From Levilactobacillus namurensis (lineage in GTDB: Bacteria > Bacillota > Bacilli > Lactobacillales > Lactobacillaceae), in NCBI RefSeq assembly GCF_032197885.1, contig NZ_CP134159.1, forward strand, positions 806,001 to 870,000: 64,000 nt of DNA, given 5' to 3'. Below, piece by piece: positions 49,416 through 57,458 of the stretch. Position 1 is the first letter of the stretch, and each line of letters begins with the position of its first letter. The position numbers and the translations under genes are program-made. The notes beneath the pieces were generated by a model. That model did no database searches. It was not told the origin of the DNA and saw only the letters and a program-made list of their open reading frames with translations.

Positions 49416-50371
49416 TGGACTATGAAAATGCCGAAAAAATCCTCGAAGTGAAACATTTAAAGCAATATTTCAACGTTGGTAAACCCGATGAAGTTCGGGC
49501 GGTCGATGACATCTCCTTCGACATCTACAAAGGAGAGACCTTCGGACTGGTTGGTGAATCCGGTTCTGGGAAGACCACGACCGGACGGGCCATCATCCAC
49601 TTGTACGAACCTACGTCAGGCGAAATCCTGTTCGAAGGAAAGAACGTGGATAACTTCAAGTCAGCTGACGACCGGCGGCAATTCCGTCAGGATATGCAGA
49701 TGATCTTTCAAGACCCATACGCGTCATTGAATCCGCGGATGAAGGTCAAGGATATCGTGGCTGAAGGAATCGATATCAACCATCTGGCGAAGGACGATGC
49801 TGACCGGACCAACCGGGTAGAGGACCTGCTTGAAACCGTGGGTCTGAACAAGGACCACTCCAGTCGGTACCCCCACGAATTCTCTGGTGGGCAACGGCAA
49901 CGGATCGGGATTGCCCGGGCGTTGGCCGTGAACCCTAAGTTCGTGATCGCCGATGAACCGATTTCCGCGTTGGACGTGTCGATTCAAGCCCAAGTGGTCA
50001 ACCTGATGAAGAAGTTGCAACGGGAACAGGGCTTAACCTACCTGTTCATCGCCCACGACTTATCCATGGTCAAGTACATTTCAGACCGGATTGGGGTCAT
50101 GCACTACGGGCGGATGCTTGAGATCGCGGATGCGGACGAAATCTATGCGCACCCGTTACACGACTACACCAAGAGTCTGTTGTCGGCGGTTCCAGTTCCG
50201 GACCCAGAGTTCGAACGGGCACGGCAAGAGATTGCGTACGATGCCAGTCATGAAAATGATGGTAAGGAACGGCACTTGGTTGAAATTGCGCCGCACCACT
50301 TCGTTCGGGCAGCGGAAGATGAAATTCCGATGTACCAGAAGCGGGCACATGAAGCCTCATTGTTACACTAA
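49415..50371 (+). CDS. oppF: Oligopeptide ABC transporter ATP-binding protein OppF
   Basis: A 318-residue ATPase, partner of OppD. Walker A is GESGSGKTTTGRAIIHLYEP near residue 47, the signature FSGGQRQRIGIARALAVNPK lies near residue 154, and Walker B is FVIADEPISALDVS. The C-terminal HPLHDYTKSLLSAVPVPDP is the OppF extension. It overlaps oppD by one base (TAATG-type junction), so the two are translationally coupled. It ends the operon before a strong terminator. Confidence 0.95.
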   Translation: MDYENAEKILEVKHLKQYFNVGKPDEVRAVDDISFDIYKGETFGLVGESGSGKTTTGRAIIHLYEPTSGEILFEGKNVDNFKSADDRRQFRQDMQMIFQDPYASLNPRMKVKDIVAEGIDINHLAKDDADRTNRVEDLLETVGLNKDHSSRYPHEFSGGQRQRIGIARALAVNPKFVIADEPISALDVSIQAQVVNLMKKLQREQGLTYLFIAHDLSMVKYISDRIGVMHYGRMLEIADADEIYAHPLHDYTKSLLSAVPVPDPEFERARQEIAYDASHENDGKERHLVEIAPHHFVRAAEDEIPMYQKRAHEASLLH

Positions 50372-50388
50372 ATTAAAATAGTTACCGT

Positions 50389-50417
50389 AAAACACCGGCC
50401 GGGTTGGCCGGTGTTTT
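50389..50417 (+). terminator. Terminator of the opp operon
   Basis: AAAACACCGGCC (50389-50400) pairs perfectly with GGCCGGTGTTTT (50406-50417), followed by TT. Confidence 0.9.
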
Positions 50418-50460
50418 TTGCGTGGTCGCCATTCGATTATTAAGAATGAAATAGTTTCCC

Positions 50461-50489
50461 TTGCTTATTCTGTGGGGACGCACTATAGT
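50461..50489 (+). promoter_or_regulatory. Promoter of the LRR surface protein gene
   Basis: TTGCTT and TATAGT are 17 bases apart; the message has an untranslated leader of about 90 bases. Confidence 0.6.
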
Positions 50490-50583
50490 GGAGGCGTCAT
50501 AAACGGTGTATATGGTTCGTACTGGAAATGTTGACTCCCCGTTGCAATTGGCATGGGGAGAAATTGGTAGAGGAGGCCTATTG

Positions 50584-52668
50584 ATGACAACCATGACGAA
50601 GCATCTAACGAATACGCAATGGCACAAGGCGTTAGTGGTGACGGGACTAGTGACGGGCGGGGTGATCTGGGGAAGCTGGACCGGAATTGCCGCCCGGGCT
50701 GACCAGCAGGCTACGGGCATCAGTCCGGTAACGCCTACCCGGACGGTAACCGCAGTGACATCCACCCAACCGGCACGGACCCCGCAACAGTCGGAGGTCC
50801 CGGTGACCACGGATCCGACGACCGTGCAGACTCCGTTAGTGGGGACCCCGGTGACAACGGACGGGGAGCCAACTGTCCAGGGCCAACCGACCCAACCACA
50901 TGAGCCCCAACCGACTGGTAGCGTGGAACCATTAGCGGCAACCACGGTTACGGATAAGCCTGCTAACAGCGAGAATCGGGCCAATCAAGTCCAACCACCA
51001 GTCACTGGGACGGCCGCTAATACGGCGCCCACCACGGCCACTACGCCAGTAAACACCATTGACCAGTGGATGCCGGATAAGAACCTGCAACAGATTGTAC
51101 TGAAGGCCCTCCAGTCGCAACAGGCCCACGATGGGCAAACCACCTATACCGACGCGACCCAGATAACGCCCCAGGATATGACCACTCTAACTACCCTGGA
51201 TGTGACCCAGTACAAGCCTATCACCGGGGACGTGATTCGGGGACCACTCTATTATGCCATGTTAAATTTGACCAACTTAACCGGCTTGGAGAAGGCCACC
51301 AATCTAACGGACTTGGCGTTATCGACCAAGGATGCACGAACCAACGATGATCCAGATGGGGACCAGGGCCTGTGGCAACATGCTAAATTAAGCGATTTGA
51401 CACCGATTCAGAATCTGACCAAGTTAGCTTACTTAAACATCGAAGAGGACAGCATCTCGGACTTAACGCCCCTCGCCAAGTTGACCAATCTCCGGAGCCT
51501 GACCGCCGACCATAACCAGATCAAGGACCTGACACCGTTGGCGGGGTTGAAACAATTGTCTTATTTGGACCTGGATTATAATCAGGTGGGAGACATTACA
51601 CCCTTGGGACACCTCACTAATTTAACGTCCTTGGCGTTGCAGGTCAACCAGATCAAGGACATTTCCGCGCTGGCTAAGTTGACCAAACCCATGAACCAGT
51701 TGATGCTGGATGACAATCAGATTTTAGACCTGTCTCCCTTGGCGCACCTGCAAACCACGGGGGAAGGTGCCGCGATAGATGCCAGTGAGCAGCTGGTCTA
51801 CTTGGATCCGATTAAGGTCAAAACGGATCAGGACGCTTACCAGTTCACGTCACCGGTAATTGCGAGCGATGGGCAGCCGCTCAGCGTGAAGACGGTGTTG
51901 GGAACAGGGGCGGATAAGACTTCGTTAAACTCAACGCCACTTTCGGGGACCCGGTTGACCTGGACGGGCATCGTGCGGTCCGGTCAGCGCTACATTGGTG
52001 TGACCTGGCTTGATCAGCGGATGGACTGGGATTGGGCCGGCTATCGCGGGAGCTTTTCTGGAAAGCTCATGATTCCCTATGACCTGGTCGCACCGCAGCC
52101 GGTGAGTCCGGTCAACAGTACTCCGAGCGTGGTTCTCCCCGCCGTGACACCTGCAGATGAGGGGACTCCCGTTGACGGGGCATTGATTCCCGGCGATGAG
52201 CGGCCAGTGGGACGTCCCTTTAAACAACCGTTCATGATTTATCTCAAGCGGGCCCTGAATCGGTATCTGCGGGCAACCTTTAAGCGAAACCAGATTCAAC
52301 AGCATTATCGGCAGTATTCGCGGCAGACTGCGCCCACGTTCAAGGTTGTAGGCACCCAGCACTCAAGCCAGGGGCGCTTGCGTTACCGACTAAGCGACGG
52401 GAGCTTTGTGACGGCCCGCAAGGCCTTTACCGCTAATTTGTACTGGCAGGGGAAGGCCTACACCAGATTGCGGGTTGACCGGACGGTTTACCAACATTCG
52501 CAGGCCAAGTTGACGCGCAAGAGTCGTATCAAGGTCCTCAAACGGGGCCAAGTGGTGCGAATTAAGCGGATGATTGTTCGGCGGGGCTACATGACCCGTT
52601 ATCAACTGACCAATGGCCAATACGTCACCGGTAATAAGCAGTTTGTGACGCCGTTGGCAACTAAGTGA
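50584..52668 (+). CDS. Secreted leucine-rich repeat surface protein (DUF5776-like C-terminus)
   Basis: A 694-residue exported protein. The signal peptide is at residues 1-40 (KALVVTGLVTGGVIWG, then IAARA). A Pro/Thr-rich linker runs to about 160. Leucine-rich repeats of the internalin 22-residue type run about 215-405 (for example LTPLAKLTNLRSLTADHNQI and LTPLAGLKQLSYLDLDYNQV). A beta-rich domain lies to about 510. Two or more basic C-terminal repeats about 50 residues long (KAYTRLRVDRTVYQHSQ, YQLTNGQYVTGNKQFV) probably bind the wall. There is no LPxTG. Such proteins mediate adhesion in lactobacilli; the ligand is unknown. ATG at 50584 follows GAGGAGG. Confidence 0.88.
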   Translation: MTTMTKHLTNTQWHKALVVTGLVTGGVIWGSWTGIAARADQQATGISPVTPTRTVTAVTSTQPARTPQQSEVPVTTDPTTVQTPLVGTPVTTDGEPTVQGQPTQPHEPQPTGSVEPLAATTVTDKPANSENRANQVQPPVTGTAANTAPTTATTPVNTIDQWMPDKNLQQIVLKALQSQQAHDGQTTYTDATQITPQDMTTLTTLDVTQYKPITGDVIRGPLYYAMLNLTNLTGLEKATNLTDLALSTKDARTNDDPDGDQGLWQHAKLSDLTPIQNLTKLAYLNIEEDSISDLTPLAKLTNLRSLTADHNQIKDLTPLAGLKQLSYLDLDYNQVGDITPLGHLTNLTSLALQVNQIKDISALAKLTKPMNQLMLDDNQILDLSPLAHLQTTGEGAAIDASEQLVYLDPIKVKTDQDAYQFTSPVIASDGQPLSVKTVLGTGADKTSLNSTPLSGTRLTWTGIVRSGQRYIGVTWLDQRMDWDWAGYRGSFSGKLMIPYDLVAPQPVSPVNSTPSVVLPAVTPADEGTPVDGALIPGDERPVGRPFKQPFMIYLKRALNRYLRATFKRNQIQQHYRQYSRQTAPTFKVVGTQHSSQGRLRYRLSDGSFVTARKAFTANLYWQGKAYTRLRVDRTVYQHSQAKLTRKSRIKVLKRGQVVRIKRMIVRRGYMTRYQLTNGQYVTGNKQFVTPLATK

Positions 52669-52725
52669 TTGGGTGGTCGCCCACGGCGTCACTGCCGCAC
52701 TAAGAATAGAATAAGATGAGTTGCT

Positions 52726-52757
52726 AAGGGCACTGACTAGCTGGTCAGTGCCCTTTT
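52726..52757 (+). terminator. Terminator after the LRR gene
   Basis: AAGGGCACTGAC (52726-52737) pairs perfectly with GTCAGTGCCCTT (52744-52755), followed by TT. Confidence 0.85.
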
Positions 52758-52803
52758 AGACAGGTATACTAAGTCGTAAATGAGTAGAGAGTGAGGCAGT
52801 CGC

Positions 52804-53289
52804 ATGGCAAATCAAGAACCAGCATCTCAACGACCAAGCGTGGTGTCCCTTCCCGGACAGCAACGAACCGACGCACGCATCGCAGAGCTGACCGCTGTGT
52901 GGGAAGCCAGTGTTCGCGCGACCCACAAGTTTCTGTCACCCAGTGAGGTTCAGACGATTAAGCAGCTGGTCCCGCCAGCGTTGCGGCAGGTTCCCCAGCT
53001 CCTGGTGGCTCGGAACGCCGATCAACGATTACTAGGATTTATGGGACTTAGTGAGCAACGGGTGGAAATGTTATTTGTGGCCCCCGATTCACGGGGAACT
53101 GGTGTGGGGAAAACGTTGCTCACGATGGCGATTCGCCGCTACTACGTCACCGAAGTCACGGTGAACCAACAAAATCCGCAGGCGGTCGGGTTCTATCACC
53201 ACATGGGGTTTCAGACGTATCGCCGGACCATGACCGACGAGCAGGGGGCACCTTACCCGTTGCTGTATCTTCGGTTGGAGACGGAATAG
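52804..53289 (+). CDS. GNAT family N-acetyltransferase
   Basis: A 161-residue acetyltransferase. Motif A is MLFVAPDSRGTGVGKTLL near residue 82 (R-G-T-G-V-G binds acetyl-CoA), motif B is NPQAVGFYHHMGFQTYRRT near residue 120. The start (RIAELTAVWEASVRATHKFLSP) matches the YjaB/PhnO-like group, acting on small amines or unknown acceptors. TATACT lies about 40 bases upstream of the ATG. Single gene. Confidence 0.88.
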   Translation: MANQEPASQRPSVVSLPGQQRTDARIAELTAVWEASVRATHKFLSPSEVQTIKQLVPPALRQVPQLLVARNADQRLLGFMGLSEQRVEMLFVAPDSRGTGVGKTLLTMAIRRYYVTEVTVNQQNPQAVGFYHHMGFQTYRRTMTDEQGAPYPLLYLRLETE

Positions 53290-53362
53290 GCAGCTCGGGG
53301 GTTTGAACGGTTAAGGGGAACATGGTATTCTGAGACTATTCGGCATTGAAGGAGTGACGTGA

Positions 53363-53404
53363 ATGAGTGCGGTTAGTGGTCTAACGATGACCCAACAGGA
53401 TTAG
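53363..53404 (+). other. Possible 13-codon leader ORF upstream of the MutS-like gene
   Basis: GAAGGAG lies about 8 bases before an ATG that opens a 13-codon frame (MSAVSGLTMTQQD). The stop is 56 bases before the TTG start of the MutS-like gene. There is no repeated codon and no terminator, so regulation cannot be argued. It could be a truncated gene start. No function is claimed. Confidence 0.3.
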
Positions 53405-53460
53405 GGGCAGGCAATGGACGAACCCGTTCTCCGTTGTTCAGCCCCATAGAGGAGCACATT

Positions 53461-54993
53461 TTGGATAAAACGATTCGAGAAACTTTACAATTAGACGTGA
53501 TTTTAGACCAGGTCGCCGCTTACACCCACAGTGATTATGCGGCGGACCAGTTGCGTCAGACACCGGTCCAAACGGACTTGAAGGATGTCCGCCGTGAATT
53601 GGGCCTCACCCATGAGGCGCACCGGTTACTGAGTGAAGACGTGTTGCTCACGTTCTTCAACTTGGACCAGATCGCCGTGATTCGGACCAAGCTGGATCAG
53701 GGCCGGTTACTGACCGTGGAACAGCTGAAGGCCGTTCAAAACACGCTGGTGAACTGGCGGCGGTTGAGTATTGTTCTACACCAGCACACCACCGAGATTC
53801 CCTTTTTGATGGACCTGTTAGCGCAGCAGCCCCCGCTGAATGGATTGCGGGACCGCTTGGATGACGTGCTAGACTTGAACGGCATTCGGGACGACGCAAC
53901 GCCCGAGTTGGCGCAGTTGCGTAAGGATAAGGCTAAACAAACGCGGCAGATTCAGCAGCAGTTGAACCAATTCATCGGTAAGCATTCCCATGAGTTACAG
54001 GGCAAACAGCTGATTCGCCGGGACCAGCATTACTGTGTCCAACTCAAGGCCACTTACAAGCATAAGTTCAAGGGAACCGTGATGGGCCAATCCGCGACCG
54101 GGTCCACGGTCTTCTTCGAACCCAGCACGGTCTCTAAGACCGGGCTGGAGTTAGCGGCCACGCTGGCTTCGGAAGAAGGCGAGGTGTACCAGATTCTGGC
54201 GACCATGACCGGGGACGTTGAGGAACACTGGACGGACTTGCAGAAGCAAATCGAACTCTTAAGTGAGTTAGACCAAATCTTCGCCCGGGGGCAGTATGGC
54301 TTGGAACACCAAGCTATCTTGCCTAAGCTCAACGGACAACAGGCCCTGCACATCGTGAACGGCCGGCACCCACTATTGGGAGAAACGGCGGTTCCGTTGA
54401 ACGTGACGTTGGACGCCCAGCAGAGTCTGATGATCACCGGGGCCAACTCCGGGGGGAAGACCGTGGTCCTGAAGACCATCGCGTTGTTTTCCATGATGGT
54501 CAAGCTGGGCCTGGAGATTCCCGCTGACGAAGGGACCAACCTGGCCGTCTTTGACCAGGTCGCCATCGATATTGGGGACCAGCAGAACATGGCGGCCCAG
54601 TTGAGTACCTTCTCGGGTGAGATGACCACGCTGGTGGGCATCACCGACCATCTGCGGCCGAATGCCCTGATTCTCCTGGATGAAATTGGTAGTGGGACCG
54701 ACCCGGAAGAGGGGACGGCCTTAGGGATTGCCATTATCCAGTACTTGGTCGACCAAGGGGCTAAGTTGGTGGTCACCACCCACTACACCGGAATCAAGGA
54801 CTACGCGGTGGCCCAGCCCAAGTTTGTGACGGGAGCCATGGCGTTTGACCGGCAGACCTTAGAGCCCGAGTACCGGCTGTTATTGAACCAGGTCGGGGCC
54901 AGTGAGGCCATGTGGCTGGCGGAGCGCATCGGGTTGAAACCGGAGATCCTGGCGCTGGCCAAGCAACACTTGAAGCTGCAAGCAAAAAAATAG
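53461..54993 (+). CDS. MutS2-like DNA-binding ATPase, short form without Smr domain
   Basis: A 510-residue protein. It begins MDKTIRETLQLDVILDQVAA, like MutS2, has a helical lever region (about 20-290), then a MutS ATPase: Walker A ITGANSGGKTVVLKTI near residue 325, LSTFSGEMT, Walker B ALILLDEIGSGTDPEEG and VVTTHYTGIKDY. True MutS2 is about 780 residues with a clamp coiled coil and a C-terminal Smr nuclease; both are missing here and the protein ends soon after the ATPase. Such short paralogues occur in Firmicutes with unclear roles. TTG at 53461 follows AGAGGAG. Confidence 0.86.
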   Translation: MDKTIRETLQLDVILDQVAAYTHSDYAADQLRQTPVQTDLKDVRRELGLTHEAHRLLSEDVLLTFFNLDQIAVIRTKLDQGRLLTVEQLKAVQNTLVNWRRLSIVLHQHTTEIPFLMDLLAQQPPLNGLRDRLDDVLDLNGIRDDATPELAQLRKDKAKQTRQIQQQLNQFIGKHSHELQGKQLIRRDQHYCVQLKATYKHKFKGTVMGQSATGSTVFFEPSTVSKTGLELAATLASEEGEVYQILATMTGDVEEHWTDLQKQIELLSELDQIFARGQYGLEHQAILPKLNGQQALHIVNGRHPLLGETAVPLNVTLDAQQSLMITGANSGGKTVVLKTIALFSMMVKLGLEIPADEGTNLAVFDQVAIDIGDQQNMAAQLSTFSGEMTTLVGITDHLRPNALILLDEIGSGTDPEEGTALGIAIIQYLVDQGAKLVVTTHYTGIKDYAVAQPKFVTGAMAFDRQTLEPEYRLLLNQVGASEAMWLAERIGLKPEILALAKQHLKLQAKK

Positions 54994-55001
54994 TATGACC
55001 T

Positions 55002-55045
55002 AAAAATTGCCCTTAGCTGTCGTGTGACAGTTAAGGGCAATTTTT
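55002..55045 (+). terminator. Terminator after the MutS2-like gene
   Basis: AAAAATTGCCCTTA (55002-55015) pairs with the mirrored strand ending at 55045, with AGCTGTC/GACAGTT as the inner part; T runs follow on both sides. Confidence 0.85.
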
Positions 55046-55158
55046 AAGGGGTCAGCTCGAGCTGATCCAAGATGACCGCAAGCTGAGATGGCGGGGTTGT
55101 GGGTGAACCACCGACTGTTCGCTTGCAGGAAGGGACGGGCAAGGGCCCGAAAAAAGAA

Positions 55159-55195
55159 AAACGCCGCCCTACACGAGTTGGTAGCGGCGACGTTT
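55159..55195 (-). terminator. Terminator of the DUF2798 gene
   Basis: AAACGCCGC pairs with GCGGCGACGTTT (one bulge), with CTAC/GTAG inside. The minus strand continues with a T-rich stretch. Confidence 0.75.
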
Positions 55196-55206
55196 AGTTA
55201 GTGAAG

Positions 55207-55719
55207 CTAGTCTTCGAAAGTTTCGATGGGTTGTTCTTGGGTTGCGGTCTTCAGCGCAGTCCGCTTTTGAACGGCCCCCAGGATGGCCCGGGCAATGGGC
55301 CCCACGATCAACAACTGTAATGGCAGTGCCATGAAGAGGTTGAAGATCCAAGTGTGGAGGTACGTCAGGAACACGTTGCCCCCGAAGTTTTGGGTGACAA
55401 TCATCCCGAAGAGGGACATCAGGGTCACCATGCCGGCCACCATCATGCAAGAGATGGCCAGGGCAATCCGAATCTGCTTTTGTTTCATATAATCGTTAAT
55501 GATGTAGCGGAAGAAAATGAACTTCACGCCAGGACCGATGATTCCTAAGTCGCAGATTGCCGCGACGATCAAGGCCAGTGGATAACCCACCAGGACCTCC
55601 CGGATAAAGTGGTGCGAGAAGCCATCCGTTAAGGCGATGTTGTAACCGGCCATGACTAAGACCATCAGGCCAGCCATGACAGCGGTGAATAGTAATTCTT
55701 CTTTAAAATTTTTAGGCAT
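55207..55719 (-). CDS. DUF2798-family membrane protein
   Basis: A 170-residue protein with four helices arranged as two similar halves (residues 10-65 and 82-150), each with a Met/Gly-rich first helix, such as TAVMAGLMVLVMAGYNI and SCMMVAGMVTLMSLFGM, and a second helix ending in LGIIGPGVKFI or LLIVGPIARAI. This duplicated PF11391-like pattern is typical of DUF2798. The function is unknown. The gene stands alone. Confidence 0.8.
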   Translation of the reverse strand: MPKNFKEELLFTAVMAGLMVLVMAGYNIALTDGFSHHFIREVLVGYPLALIVAAICDLGIIGPGVKFIFFRYIINDYMKQKQIRIALAISCMMVAGMVTLMSLFGMIVTQNFGGNVFLTYLHTWIFNLFMALPLQLLIVGPIARAILGAVQKRTALKTATQEQPIETFED

Positions 55720-55849
55720 TTAATGTGTAACTCCTTGGTTTAATTCCCACGAAGTCTTACATTACCATAAAAACTGAAGGGGTGTAAGGATTATTTCTCA
55801 AAAAAGAAATGATAACGTTTTCGGACCGAAAATCGGGGATGATTGCCCA

Positions 55850-56308
55850 TTAATGGCCCGTGGTCAGGGGGTGTTGGTCCACGATAATGCGGTGTTCGTC
55901 CCGTTCGAGGATGCCCCAGTTTTCGCCCAAGAAGGCGTAGTGGTCATCGTAGCGCACACTGTAGTCCGTCAGGGTAGCCGGGCCACCTTCGACGGGGGTC
56001 GTGACGACCTTGACCTGGGCGTAGAGGATGCCCGTAGCCGTCCCGTCATTTTGATTAACGGTGATCAGCCGGGTCCCATTTTGCGTAAAGCTCCGGTCGC
56101 TGGCGGCGGCCACTTGGGTGAACTGCCGGTTGAGGTTCTCCCGGCCGCTAGTTTCTGAGATCAGGGCGTCATCTTGGTAGATCCGATAGGTCCCATCGGG
56201 CGCCATCAACCGTAATTGTGCGGCGGTGTCGTGGGCGTCACTAGCGATGGACCACTGGTTGATCAGGCGGGTCAAAATTAAATTACTTTCTGCTTCTCCA
56301 TAAGTCAT
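55850..56308 (-). CDS. SnoaL/NTF2-like (DUF4440-type) protein
   Basis: A 152-residue soluble protein that looks like one NTF2-like alpha+beta cone: helix 1 has NLILTRLINQWSIASDAHD, then YRIYQDDALISE and repeated beta strands (TATGILYAQVKV, DYSVRYDDHYAFLGENWGI). Members are small-molecule binding or isomerase domains and the substrate is not predictable. It lies 124 bases after the mleR stop on the same strand. Confidence 0.8.
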   Translation of the reverse strand: MTYGEAESNLILTRLINQWSIASDAHDTAAQLRLMAPDGTYRIYQDDALISETSGRENLNRQFTQVAAASDRSFTQNGTRLITVNQNDGTATGILYAQVKVVTTPVEGGPATLTDYSVRYDDHYAFLGENWGILERDEHRIIVDQHPLTTGH

Positions 56309-56432
56309 GACAAGTCTTCCTCACTTTTTAGGATAGAACGGGGCGTTTCGCGTCCTAGGTCCATTAAACCACCGATGACCGTTCCTGTCAGTAGGGGACC
56401 CCAGAATCGTTAGGGTGGTTGCGCAAATGAGC

Positions 56433-57320
56433 CTAAGCCGACCCCAGTGTCTGCCGGAGGACGGTGAGGACCTGCCGTTGTGCGGCAGTCAGGACGTGGT
56501 TGGTCCGGTAAGCGATGCTGGTGATGAATTGGGGTTGTTCGTCATCCATCAGTTCCAGGCGAACCACGTCGTCCCGGTGCTGGTCCACGATGGTGGTCAG
56601 GAAGGTGATCCCCACGTTTTCGGCAACCAGGTTCATGATGATGTGGGTATCGTTGGCCCGGTAGACCACGTCGGGGCGAAAGTGGTTCCGACGGGTCAGC
56701 TTGTTGAAGGCCGTGTTGTGGACAAAGCTACTATTAAAGAGGATAAAACGTTCGTGGCGGAGTTCACTGAAGTACAGCCGCTTGCGGTTGGCCAGGGGAT
56801 GCTGGCGGGAGACAAAAATGCTGAAGGGCCGGTGGTCGAATTCGTTGACCGCCAGTTGTTGGTAGGAGAGGGGTTCGATGGAGCCCAGTAGTGCGATGTC
56901 GCACTGTCCGTCGCGCAGGGCGTGGCGCAGATGGACGGAACCGCCCGCGATGGTTTGCAGGTTTTCCAGTTCACCCAGGGCCTGCAGACGGGCAGCGACC
57001 TTAGGAAAGTAGAAGTTTTCAATGATGGGCGGTAATCCCAGGATGGTGCGTTGTTGTGTGAGTCGGTCGATTTCTTGGTGGGTGATCTGCAACTCCCGCA
57101 GGATACTGGTAGCGTGCACCGCTAATTGCCGGCCGGTGTCGGTGATCAGGAGCTGGTTATGGACCCGGTCACGTTGGACCAGTTTAGTGGCGAATTCAGC
57201 TTCCAATCGTTGGATGGCCAGGGTGATGGTGGGTTGCGTGACCCCGAAATATTCGGCCACTTGGGAAAAGTTTTTTTGCAAAGTTAATTGGTGAAAATAG
57301 TCTAGGTCTTTGATGTTCAT
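56433..57320 (-). CDS. mleR: LysR family regulator of malolactic fermentation (MleR-like)
   Basis: A 295-residue LysR protein. The N-terminal winged helix reads DLDYFHQLTLQKNFSQVAEYFGVTQPTITLAIQRLE-like sequence (residues 4-40). The effector domain runs from about 90 to the end. Divergent orientation to the malolactic enzyme gene and the size match MleR of Oenococcus and Lactobacillus, where L-malate induces the operon. Two ACTATAGT palindromes and an AT-rich inverted repeat sit in the shared region. The ATG follows GGAGG. Confidence 0.9.
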   Translation of the reverse strand: MNIKDLDYFHQLTLQKNFSQVAEYFGVTQPTITLAIQRLEAEFATKLVQRDRVHNQLLITDTGRQLAVHATSILRELQITHQEIDRLTQQRTILGLPPIIENFYFPKVAARLQALGELENLQTIAGGSVHLRHALRDGQCDIALLGSIEPLSYQQLAVNEFDHRPFSIFVSRQHPLANRKRLYFSELRHERFILFNSSFVHNTAFNKLTRRNHFRPDVVYRANDTHIIMNLVAENVGITFLTTIVDQHRDDVVRLELMDDEQPQFITSIAYRTNHVLTAAQRQVLTVLRQTLGSA

Positions 57321-57351
57321 TTATAAAGTCCTCCCTATCAAGGATACTAGC

Positions 57352-57377
57352 CCTATTATAAATTATTTTTATATAGG
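57352..57377. promoter_or_regulatory. AT-rich inverted repeat in the mleR-mleS region
   Basis: CCTATTATA and TATATAGG form an imperfect 26-bp dyad with AT-rich centre, between mleR and mleS. LysR regulators bind such T-N11-A dyads, so this is a candidate MleR site. Confidence 0.5.
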
Positions 57378-57386
57378 CTACCAGAT

Positions 57387-57416
57387 TTGACTATAGTTTA
57401 TACCGAGCACTATAGT
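57387..57416 (+). promoter_or_regulatory. Promoter of mleS with paired ACTATAGT palindromes
   Basis: TTGACT (57387-57392) and TATAGT (57411-57416) are 18 bases apart. The 8-bp palindrome ACTATAGT occurs at 57390-57397 and 57409-57416, that is, over the -35 and over the -10, 19 bases apart from start to start. Confidence 0.6.
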
Positions 57417-57458
57417 GGGCCTTGTAAATTGAAGTTAACCAATTGGAGGTTAGTCATC

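Noticed and set aside
56415..56891. 158-residue plus-strand ORF
   Set aside because: It is antisense to the LysR regulator, which has full family motifs.
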